Source of the DNA: Leptospiraceae bacterium
Lineage (GTDB): Bacteria; Spirochaetota; Leptospiria; Turneriellales; Turneriellaceae
Reading direction: 5' to 3'
Assembly (NCBI GenBank): GCA_016788945.1
Contig: JAEUSA010000385.1
Location: forward strand, 1 to 8,585
DNA: 8,585 bases
The notes under the pieces: generated by a model
What the model was told of the DNA's origin: nothing
The model's database searches: none
What the model saw: the letters and a program-made list of their open reading frames with translations, nothing else
Shown: piece by piece, positions 1 through 5,380 of the stretch
Layout of the letters: every line of letters starts with the position of its first letter
How positions within the stretch are numbered: position 1 is the stretch's first letter
Made by a program: the position numbers and the translations under genes

Positions 1-124
1 GTGAAGCAAATTCGAAGAATTTGCGGAAGAATTCGCGACGATTAGGGCAGTTGAGTTCGCAGAAAAATTGCACCGGCGACCTGCCGCGCAGCCCCTTAGG
101 CCGAAGCGCAGCACGCTTAATTAA

Positions 125-159
125 TTGACACTCGCTGTGTATCCGAAACTTTTCCCCTC
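125..159 (+). promoter_or_regulatory. Putative promoter for a leaderless mRNA of the 160-669 gene
   Basis: A perfect -35 hexamer TTGACA lies at 125-130. After exactly 17 bp comes a weak -10 candidate, ACTTTT (148-153), and six bases later the ATG at 160. A start seven bases past the -10 would fall on the A of the ATG. No Shine-Dalgarno sequence precedes the ATG. The -10 is poor, so this rests mainly on the -35, the spacing and the same geometry at two other genes here. The 124 bases further upstream show no gene I can support. Confidence 0.35.
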
Positions 160-669
160 ATGTTAGACGTCGGCGAAGAAATACGTATCCAGAAAAATTC
201 CGGGCCCACCAGCATCTTTCTGCATATTCCCTATCTCAATTACGTGTTCTTCTTCTTTCAGAGCCGCGGCGCTTATAACATTGTGAAAAATCTGTACCTG
301 TACAAAAAACAGGTGCCGGGTTTTTTCCAGTCGACGTGGCTGACGATCAAGTTTGCTATTTTCAGCACGATTGCATCGACTGTACTCTACAGCATTCTGC
401 TTGCACTGGGTTATAACCCGTTCGGTAAGATACTCGCAAAATATATCTACTTCTTCGGTACACTCGTCGGCGGCTTATTGCCTGCGGGCCAAGTCGCGTT
501 ACTGTTCGGCGAAGTACCCGGCAGCCTGCTCTTCCCGTCGTTCAGCTCGGCGACGTTCATCGCTTTGACGGCGTTGACCTTTGCCACATACTTTCTGTTC
601 GGTATGGCAGGCGCAATGCTTGCGATCTTCAATATCAAAGCGGATATCCGCCGCTCACAATATTTCTGA
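160..669 (+). CDS. Hypothetical membrane protein with three predicted transmembrane segments
   Basis: I do not recognise this 169-residue protein. Residues 1-60 are a polar to aromatic-rich region containing a run of five Phe (30-33 region) and a basic YLYKK stretch near 46-50. Three hydrophobic segments follow at about 62-84, 96-118 and 132-157, and the tail KADIRRSQYF is short and basic. By the positive-inside rule the C-terminus is probably cytoplasmic. There is no N-terminal signal peptide. The reading frame is open back to 121, but the ATG at 160 is the only usual start codon there, and no ribosome binding site precedes it. The gene ends 71 bp before the next ATG on the same strand, so the two could be co-transcribed. 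No function is assigned. The frame is probably real because its composition and hydrophobic pattern are coherent along the full length. Confidence 0.6.
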   Translation: MLDVGEEIRIQKNSGPTSIFLHIPYLNYVFFFFQSRGAYNIVKNLYLYKKQVPGFFQSTWLTIKFAIFSTIASTVLYSILLALGYNPFGKILAKYIYFFGTLVGGLLPAGQVALLFGEVPGSLLFPSFSSATFIALTALTFATYFLFGMAGAMLAIFNIKADIRRSQYF

Positions 670-740
670 AATCCACCCCTCGGCTACGTAATCGAGGCAA
701 GGGACCGGCGAGGGCCAAAGCGACTACGCTTCGCCTCAAT

Positions 741-1373
741 ATGGCCGCGACGATCGACGGCCACGTTGCGCACCCGACTGAGGCCTGGGAATTCGGCAGC
801 AATGAAGACCGCAGGCGCATGGACAGATTGCGCGAATGGAGCGACTGCCTGATCGTTTCACGCAAGACTCTCGAACACGATAACATGGATCTGCGCGTGC
901 GCACGAAACCGCACAGCAAACACCACCCGCGACCCGTCATCGTCGCGCGCGAGGCGGAACCATTCAGGGCAGGCCTGCGCGCGACTCGGCATGCCGCAGC
1001 GGCGCAGGGTGGCGAAGTGTGGTTTGAAAAGGGTACCGAGGCTAATCTTGCTGCATTGTGGCCAGATCTCGGCGCCAAGTGGGATATCTTTTTTTACGAG
1101 TCTGTCGCCGATATCGTGAGTTCACTCAGCGAGCGCGGCTACAAAAAACTGCTGTTAGAAGGGGGCCCGACACTCAACGGCCTGTTCTTTTCCGCAGCTC
1201 TGGTCGATGAGTTTTTTCTGACGCTGTTACCGCTGCTGTGGGGCGGCAAAACCACGGACCGCAGCGTGATCACGGCGACGCCGCTGCCGATGCAGCATTT
1301 CAGGCTGAGGTCAGCGGAAAAACGGGGCGATGAAATGTTTTTGCGCTACGTACGGAAAAAGCGTCACACCTGA
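741..1373 (+). CDS. RibD C-terminal-domain (dihydrofolate-reductase-fold) reductase; start uncertain
   Basis: The protein matches the RibD C-terminal reductase family, NADPH-dependent enzymes with a DHFR-like fold. In riboflavin synthesis these reduce the ribosyl side chain of a pyrimidine intermediate, but stand-alone members often have unknown substrates. Visible landmarks are the first-strand/loop motif MAATIDGHVAHP (1-12), a central basic segment, and the signature LLEGGPTLNGLFF (138-150) followed by LVDEFFLTLLPLLWGG (154-169), which fits the glycine-rich cofactor region. The deaminase half of a full RibD is absent. The family normally has a beta strand just before the MAATIDG motif. The frame upstream encodes a matching strand (ATTLRLN) but contains no ATG, GTG or TTG, only a CTG at 666 that overlaps the TGA of the preceding gene. 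The 741 ATG has no ribosome binding site, so the true N-terminus is probably further upstream. The 3' end overlaps mutL by 10 bp, tail to tail. Confidence 0.8.
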   Translation: MAATIDGHVAHPTEAWEFGSNEDRRRMDRLREWSDCLIVSRKTLEHDNMDLRVRTKPHSKHHPRPVIVAREAEPFRAGLRATRHAAAAQGGEVWFEKGTEANLAALWPDLGAKWDIFFYESVADIVSSLSERGYKKLLLEGGPTLNGLFFSAALVDEFFLTLLPLLWGGKTTDRSVITATPLPMQHFRLRSAEKRGDEMFLRYVRKKRHT

Positions 1374-1378
1374 CGCTT
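1356..1378 (-). terminator. Intrinsic terminator of mutL overlapping both convergent stop codons
   Basis: GCGTCA (1361-1366) and TGACGC (1371-1376) pair perfectly around a 4-base loop. Two more A-T pairs on the outside make an 8-bp stem. Read leftward, the stem is followed by five T (1360-1356). The arms contain the two stop codons: mutL's TGA is the complement of 1364-1366, and the reductase's TGA is 1371-1373. The stem is short, so efficiency is uncertain. Confidence 0.55.
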
Positions 1379-3085
1379 GAAATAGGCAAAAATCTCGGCT
1401 TCTTCGATGCGCACAATCGTCGGCCGTCCGTGCGGACAACGCATCGGCTGCTCGCAATTTCTCAATTGCTTGAGCAATTCGTCAAAGTCTGCGAGCGAAG
1501 CACTTTCCCCTTTTTTGATGGCAAACCGGCACGAAAGATCTTTGGCCAGCTGATCGAAAAGTTGCGCAGGTTCAAGGCTGCCCGCCTTTTCACTGATGCT
1601 GAGCGCATGGCCAAAAGCGGCAACCTCTTCACCGGCCTCGACATAATCAGGCACAGCTGTCAGGGCGAAGCCGGCGGGCCCAAGGTCTTCGACGTAGAAG
1701 CCCAATTTTTCGAGTACGGGTAACGCCTCGCGAATGCGTTGGCGATCGAATATACCGGATGCCAACGGCAGGCTGTGCGCAAGCAGCTGATGTAATTCAC
1801 CGCGCGAGGCGATGCGTGACAGCTGCCGTTCATAATTAATCCGTTCATGGACAGTGTGCTGATCGATAAGGAACAATGCCTCGTCGTTTGTCGCAATAAC
1901 AAATGTATTAAAAATGCGCGAATGCAGGGCCAGCCGCTCGGGAAAGCGCAACGGGGCGCCGGGTTCAGTGAAGAGTGCCGGCATCACATTGAACAGCTGG
2001 GCGTTTTCTGCCGCGACCGGCCCGCTGTCTGCTTTTTCGTTGAGTTTCACCGATTTTGCCTCGGCGCGGTGGACATTGACCATATTGCCGGCGGAGATAC
2101 CCCCCTGCGCGGAAACGACGCGGCTCAGCGCCTGCCGTAAAAAAGCCGTAACCTCAGTTTCATGCCTGAAGCGCACCTCACGCTTTTGCGGATGCACATT
2201 CACATCGACGTCGGTCGCCGGCAAGGTCAGAAACAGTGCGGTAAAGGGAAAGCGCCCTTTGGGCATCAGTTCGCCGTAGATATGGCGCAGCAGCGAAATC
2301 AGCGGTTTGTACAGCACCGGCCGGTTATTCACCCAGAAGCGGCAATCGGTGGCACCGCTGCGGTAAAAATAGAATTTTGAAATATAGCCCGATAACGAAA
2401 GGGCGCCCGACTCTTCATATACGGGCAAAAGATCGCGGCCAATCTGCTCTCCCCACAGCTCTGACAGGCGCTTTATCAGGTTATCGCAGGGGTAGAGCAC
2501 CACAGTATCATCACCCACGCGATAGCTGAAGTTGAGGCGGTAGTTCGCGGCGGCAAAATTGGTCAGTACCGCAGAAATGTCTTTTCGTACGCGCGCCAGA
2601 TTTGCAAAATATTCGCGACGCACGGGTATATTGTAGAACAGGTCGCGCACAATGACACGCGTACCCGCTTCAATCGCACTCGGCCCCACCTGTTTGCCGC
2701 TCTCATCCACGCTGACAAAACTGCCATGCGCGGCTCCCCTTGCCCGCGACTCAATCGTGAGCCGACTCACCGATGCAATAGACCCCAACGCCTCACCGCG
2801 AAAACCCATCGTGCGAGCGGCCAATAATTCTTCGATGGTGGCAATTTTGCTGGTCGTAAAACTTTCGACGGCAAGCGGAAGGTCTTCGGCGTCGATACCA
2901 TGCCCGTTATCGCGCACCTGAATCTCGGTAAAGCCGTCGCCGGCGACACGAATATCGATGGCATCGGCACCCGCGTCGAGGGAGTTTTCGACCAGTTCTT
3001 TGATAATCGCCGCGGGTGATTCAATCACCTCACCGGCGGCAATCTGGGAAACAAGGGTTTCGCTGAGTTTTTGTATGCGCTTCAC
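1364..3085 (-). CDS. mutL: DNA mismatch repair protein MutL, endonuclease type
   Basis: MutL couples mismatch recognition by MutS to strand cutting and excision. This 573-residue protein has a clear GHKL ATPase domain: IAAGEV near 15-20, the catalytic Glu/Mg motif KELVENSLDAG (29-39, E30 and N34), DNGHGI (59-64), and TTSKI with GFRGEALGSIASV (77-106). The linker is short. The C-terminal half has the metal-binding endonuclease motifs of MutH-less bacteria: DQHTVHERINYE (408-419, fitting DQHA-X2-E-X4-E but with Thr for Ala), SCRFAIKKGE (C519), CPHGRP (550-555) and FKR (569-571). I infer that it nicks DNA itself. The start is GTG, supported by the family's usual N-terminus. No Shine-Dalgarno site precedes it, and the terminator of the upstream RRM gene ends about 8 bases away. 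A possible promoter inside that terminator is TTCAGA, 18 bp, TTTTAT, then five bases to the GTG, but it is weak. Confidence 0.97.
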   Translation of the reverse strand: MKRIQKLSETLVSQIAAGEVIESPAAIIKELVENSLDAGADAIDIRVAGDGFTEIQVRDNGHGIDAEDLPLAVESFTTSKIATIEELLAARTMGFRGEALGSIASVSRLTIESRARGAAHGSFVSVDESGKQVGPSAIEAGTRVIVRDLFYNIPVRREYFANLARVRKDISAVLTNFAAANYRLNFSYRVGDDTVVLYPCDNLIKRLSELWGEQIGRDLLPVYEESGALSLSGYISKFYFYRSGATDCRFWVNNRPVLYKPLISLLRHIYGELMPKGRFPFTALFLTLPATDVDVNVHPQKREVRFRHETEVTAFLRQALSRVVSAQGGISAGNMVNVHRAEAKSVKLNEKADSGPVAAENAQLFNVMPALFTEPGAPLRFPERLALHSRIFNTFVIATNDEALFLIDQHTVHERINYERQLSRIASRGELHQLLAHSLPLASGIFDRQRIREALPVLEKLGFYVEDLGPAGFALTAVPDYVEAGEEVAAFGHALSISEKAGSLEPAQLFDQLAKDLSCRFAIKKGESASLADFDELLKQLRNCEQPMRCPHGRPTIVRIEEAEIFAYFKRQV

Positions 3086-3092
3086 GGCAAAT

Positions 3093-3135
3093 AAAAAAGG
3101 GCTTACGGGATTTTTCTGAATCCCTAAGCCCTTTT
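3093..3135 (-). terminator. Strong intrinsic terminator between the RRM gene and mutL
   Basis: AAAAGGGCTTA (3095-3105) pairs perfectly with TAAGCCCTTTT (3125-3135). Inside, GGGATT (3107-3112) pairs with AATCCC (3119-3124) around a 6-base loop, leaving one bulged C (3106). Read leftward, six T (3098-3093) follow the stem. It lies 22 bp after the RRM stop codon. The flanking A and T runs are symmetric, so it could also stop rightward transcription. Confidence 0.9.
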
Positions 3136-3157
3136 AGCGGCAATCAATATGCCGTGC

Positions 3158-3553
3158 TTACCAGGCGTTCTCGTCGCTTTGACCACGACGGAAATTTCCG
3201 CCGCCACGGCCGCCGCCGTAACCACCACGGCCACCGCCGCCACCACGTGAGCCACCGCGACCGCCGCCGCCATAGCCACCGCGACCACCGCCGCCGCCGC
3301 CACCGCCTTGTTCGCGCGGGCGGGCTTCATTGACGACCAAGTTTCTACCTTTGAGATCTTTGCCGTTCATCTGGGCTACTGCATTTTGCGCGCCTTCACC
3401 GTCTTCCATTTCGACAAAAGCGAAGCCGCGTGACCTGCCTGAGTCGCGATCACGGACGATTTTTACCGACGTTACCGGACCAAATGCCTCGAACGCGGCC
3501 CTCAACTCATCATCAGTGGCGTTATACGCCAGGTTTCCCACATAGATATTCAT
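3158..3553 (-). CDS. Glycine-rich RNA-binding protein with one RRM and an RGG tail
   Basis: This 131-residue protein is a single RNA recognition motif followed by a glycine/arginine-rich tail, like the small Rbp proteins of cyanobacteria and other bacteria. RNP2 is IYVGNL (3-8) and RNP1 is RGFAFVEM (42-49), with the aromatic residues expected to stack on RNA bases. The RRM ends near residue 79. Residues 83-123 are almost all Gly, Arg and Tyr with repeated RGG/GGY units, a region that usually adds nonspecific RNA affinity and self-association. The tail closes with an acidic DENAW. The ATG is preceded by GGGAGA about 11 bases upstream, so this gene has a recognisable ribosome binding site, unlike several neighbours. 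It has its own terminator. Cyanobacterial relatives are often cold-induced; the long upstream noncoding region would allow such control here, but I see no defined element. Confidence 0.93.
   Translation of the reverse strand: MNIYVGNLAYNATDDELRAAFEAFGPVTSVKIVRDRDSGRSRGFAFVEMEDGEGAQNAVAQMNGKDLKGRNLVVNEARPREQGGGGGGGGRGGYGGGGRGGSRGGGGGRGGYGGGRGGGNFRRGQSDENAW
3197..3307 (-). repeat. Low-complexity Gly/Arg codon repeat encoding the RGG tail
   Basis: The 111 bases encoding residues 83-119 of the RRM protein are imperfect runs of GGY and CGY codons (seen on the plus strand as repeated CCGCC and CCACC). Units such as RGGYGGG recur. Such a tract is prone to length change by slippage. It also creates the open antisense and alternative-frame readings here, which are not genes. 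Confidence 0.8.
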
Positions 3554-3850
3554 TGTTTTGTTAATCTCCCGATTCTAAACTCATGAGCGCGCCGATGAAC
3601 AGATACCCGTGGTGAGCTTGTTGAACCATCTGAACACTCTGAAAAAATTGACACCCTTGCGGCGTTGCGGCAAAACCGGGCACTTACGGCCGCCCGTATG
3701 CTGACAAAAATCCCCCGGGTGCGTACCAAAATTGTCCGTTTCTCAGCGTTGTCAACGTATTATCATTGACGCGGGAAAAGCGGCATGTGTGTGGGCCCTG
3801 CGCCCATAGGCAACCGCCCTTGATCGCAAAGACCAGTTGTTTAGGAGAAT
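3554..3850. other. Intergenic region between divergent RRM and lysine-rich genes; no confident element
   Basis: This 297-bp stretch holds the 5' regions of two divergent genes. I found no convincing tRNA, riboswitch or protein gene. Possible promoter pieces exist but none has a good partner at normal spacing: TTGACA on the minus strand at 3755-3750, TATTAT and TATCAT on the plus strand at 3758-3766, and TAGAAT on the minus strand at 3577-3572. The last would start transcription inside the RRM ribosome binding site. A short palindrome, GTTGTCAAC, lies at 3748-3756. Its length suggests a long 5' leader for one of the genes. Confidence 0.4.
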
Positions 3851-3853
3851 ATG

Positions 3854-4105
3854 ATGCTGAAAAAATTATTGGCATTACTGCTCGCATTCACTCTTGTTGG
3901 TGGCGTAGTGGTAGCACAAGACGCTGAACCAGCGAAAGAAGAACCGGCAAAAGAAGAGCCGGCGAAAGATAAAGAAGAAGGCTCAGAAAAGCCAAAAAAA
4001 GGCAAAAAGGGCAAGAAAAAAGGTAAGAAGAAAAAAGGCAGCAAGAAGAAGCGCAAAAAAGCTAAAAAAGCAGAAGGCGAAGCTTCAGAAGAAAAAGGCG
4101 GTTAA
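3854..4105 (+). CDS. Small exported lysine-rich low-complexity protein
   Basis: This is an 83-residue protein I cannot assign to a family. It begins with a clear signal peptide: MLKK, a hydrophobic core of Leu, Ala and Val, and a likely signal peptidase I site VVA|QD after residue 21. There is no lipobox cysteine. The mature part has three tandem EPAKE-type repeats, then a highly basic run of KGKK, KKGSKKKRKK and KKAKKAE, and an acidic end. It should be disordered, and may bind polyanions such as nucleic acid, lipopolysaccharide or peptidoglycan teichuronic-like polymers; that is inference. Two ATGs lie side by side. AGGAG at 3843-3847 is 6 bases before the second and only 3 before the first, so I prefer 3854 over 3851. 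Lysine is nearly always AAA or AAG in A-rich runs, which makes the gene compositionally unlike its neighbours. A hairpin terminator follows. Confidence 0.75.
   Translation: MLKKLLALLLAFTLVGGVVVAQDAEPAKEEPAKEEPAKDKEEGSEKPKKGKKGKKKGKKKKGSKKKRKKAKKAEGEASEEKGG
3926..3970 (+). repeat. Three 15-bp tandem repeats encoding EPAKE units
   Basis: Units at 3926-3940, 3941-3955 and 3956-3970 encode EPAKE, EPAKE and EPAKD. They differ mainly at third codon positions, so selection appears to hold the peptide rather than the DNA, and the duplications are not very recent. Confidence 0.8.
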
Positions 4106-4123
4106 TCTGCCGAATGGGTTTAT

Positions 4124-4148
4124 CGGATTACTTCGGTAATCCGGTTTT
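4124..4148 (+). terminator. UUCG-tetraloop terminator after the lysine-rich gene
   Basis: CGGATTAC (4124-4131) and GTAATCCG (4136-4143) form a perfect 8-bp stem capped by TTCG, giving the very stable C(UUCG)G loop. Four T follow at 4145-4148. It lies 18 bp after the stop codon. The T run is short, but position and stem quality make termination likely. Confidence 0.8.
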
Positions 4149-4181
4149 CCCGGACATCGCGGGCATTGTCCGAAGCGCCGC

Positions 4182-4916
4182 TCAGCGGTTAGTCGGGCCG
4201 GCCCCGATGATTTGATCACGGAACATCGTCAATACCGCAAAGATGTTCTGCCTCTCCGCATTAATCTGTTCCACAGGAAAGTTTTTCTCCCGCATATAAG
4301 TCAGTCTGTTCGGCCCCGGGCACAACATCGTCGGCAAATTCTGCCATTCGAATACCTTATTTTGCCGCGCTGCGAGCTCCGCCTTATCGCGAAACACAAA
4401 ACTCGCGGCTCTACCCATCAGTAAAATACCGCGCACACCCGCGTGCTCAATATCACGCCGCACGTGCTGCATACAATTTGCGAGATACCCCTCACTGCCG
4501 GTATCTTCTTTGCTGACATGGCAGCGTACAATTTCGCGAACGAGTGCCGCGCGCGGTGAAAAGCCGAGCACGCCTTCGAACATTTTCTCAAACAGCGCAT
4601 TCTCTGCGGGATCATTATAATATGCCGCGCGGGGGCCGAGAAAATCGTTGTGGACGAGCACGAGGTAAGGTTCGGCAGGCGTAACCGGGGCGAACTGGTC
4701 TTTTTTATACGAGATGCGCCGTTCGCAGGCAACGCATGCGTTGCGGTCAAGCGCCTGATGGACTATTTTTTCAGCAATGACCGGCCTGAACGACAGCGAG
4801 ATATTAAGCGGATCGGTTTCGTCACTGCGCTGCCATAACAAGACCGAGCGCCGGGCGATGACGGTTTTAGCCGCATCGAGCAGCGCAATAAATTCAGGAT
4901 AGAGCTCTACACGCAA
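4182..4916 (-). CDS. Divergent uracil-DNA-glycosylase-superfamily-like protein with four Fe-S-type cysteines
   Basis: I read this 244-residue protein as a distant relative of the Fe-S uracil-DNA glycosylases (family 4/5 type), which cut uracil from deaminated DNA. The support is the cysteine layout and its surroundings. C61-X2-C64 is followed by a hydrophobic strand (YLVLVHN, 84-90). C132 in the strand-end context REIVRCHV is then followed after 15 residues by C148, and next comes the strand GILLMGRAASFVF (163-175), as in the family's IxxLGRxA segment. The usual first catalytic motif (GEAPG with its acidic residues) is replaced by HNDFLGPRAAYYNDP, and the C-terminal HPS-like motif seems to be CPGPNR (199-204). 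Normal catalysis may therefore be lost or changed. The start is TTG, directly after the TGA of the DksA-like gene, with no clear ribosome binding site, so translation is probably coupled. Other possibilities are a structural relative with a different role or a non-UDG Fe-S protein. Confidence 0.6.
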   Translation of the reverse strand: MRVELYPEFIALLDAAKTVIARRSVLLWQRSDETDPLNISLSFRPVIAEKIVHQALDRNACVACERRISYKKDQFAPVTPAEPYLVLVHNDFLGPRAAYYNDPAENALFEKMFEGVLGFSPRAALVREIVRCHVSKEDTGSEGYLANCMQHVRRDIEHAGVRGILLMGRAASFVFRDKAELAARQNKVFEWQNLPTMLCPGPNRLTYMREKNFPVEQINAERQNIFAVLTMFRDQIIGAGPTNR

Positions 4917-5321
4917 TCAATCAATGTCCGCGACGCGGTTCAGCGATTTACGCTTACGCTGCGCGCGGTCATAGACTTCTTGAGCTGCAAGCGTGCGCAG
5001 CGCTTCGGGCACGGCCTTGAGCCGGGCTTTGTTGATCACTTCACCGGTATCAACGCAGATGCCGTAAGATTTGTCTTTAATGCGCGCCAGAGCCGCGTTA
5101 ATCTCTTCGAGACGTGAGCGATCTGACTCGGAGATTGACATATTGAGTTCACGCTCGATCAGTTCGGTCGCAAGGTCAGCCATGTCGCCGACTTCGTCTT
5201 TGTCGCCGCTGGTGAGTTCTTCTTCTTTCCCCTGAATTTCTTTGATCAGATGGGCCTTTTTTTCGAGCAATTGCTCTTTAAACTCGTTCAGTTCTTTGGT
5301 TGAAAAGGGGGTTTTTGCCAT
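4917..5321 (-). CDS. DksA/TraR-family RNA polymerase regulator lacking the zinc-finger cysteines
   Basis: DksA-type proteins enter the RNA polymerase secondary channel through a coiled coil and, with ppGpp, tune rRNA and amino-acid promoters. This 134-residue protein has an N-terminal helical part (about 9-38), a tip sequence DMADLA (46-51, fitting DxxDxA), a second helix (52-85) and a C-terminal finger. The finger keeps the family context YGICVDTGEVINKARL and VPEALRTLAAQE but only one of four zinc cysteines. The pattern is C89-X2-T92-X17-T110-X2-A113, which is how I remember the zinc-independent Pseudomonas DksA2. A highly basic RAQRKRKS stretch follows (119-126). It has a good promoter predicted to give a leaderless message, and its stop is immediately followed by the TTG of the UDG-like gene. 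lysR lies upstream on the same strand without an obvious terminator. General family placement is firm; the zinc-independent behaviour is inferred. Confidence 0.88.
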   Translation of the reverse strand: MAKTPFSTKELNEFKEQLLEKKAHLIKEIQGKEEELTSGDKDEVGDMADLATELIERELNMSISESDRSRLEEINAALARIKDKSYGICVDTGEVINKARLKAVPEALRTLAAQEVYDRAQRKRKSLNRVADID

Positions 5322-5356
5322 TCGCGGAAATTACGATTTCGTTAAATCATCGTCAA
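5322..5356 (-). promoter_or_regulatory. Promoter for a leaderless mRNA of the DksA-like gene
   Basis: On the minus strand TTGACG (5356-5351) is followed by a 17-bp spacer, TAATTT (5333-5328), six bases (CCGCGA), and the ATG at 5321. Transcription should start at the A of the ATG. There is no Shine-Dalgarno sequence. Both hexamers are good matches, making this the best of the leaderless candidates. Confidence 0.65.
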
Positions 5357-5380
5357 GTTTTTTTGCATTATGTCGCAACC

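Noticed and set aside
1..114. A minus-strand frame open from a GTG at 114 to the window edge, and short plus-strand frames in the same stretch
   Set aside because: The composition is repetitive (alternating GAATTC-like units), no start is convincing and no domain is visible. A small stem, AAGCG/CGCTT near 104-118, followed by AATTAATT, could be a terminator of an upstream gene but is too short to call.
635..1078. A 147-codon minus-strand open frame across the end of the membrane gene and the reductase
   Set aside because: It is Arg/Ser-rich with no domain and overlaps the reductase, whose family motifs are clear.
3572..3577. TAGAAT on the minus strand as the RRM promoter -10
   Set aside because: Transcription would begin within or after the GGGAGA ribosome binding site, and there is no good -35.
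3684..3887. A 67-codon minus-strand open frame in the RRM/lysine-rich intergenic region
   Set aside because: It runs into the start of the lysine-rich gene, has no ribosome binding site and no family resemblance.
3926..3970. Tandem 15-bp units as a CRISPR or regulatory iteron array
   Set aside because: They are contiguous, without spacers, and vary at third codon positions, so they are protein-coding repeats.
4151..4172. CGGACA/TGTCCG hairpin between the two convergent genes as a terminator for the UDG-like gene
   Set aside because: Only 6 bp with a 10-base loop, and no T run follows on the minus strand.
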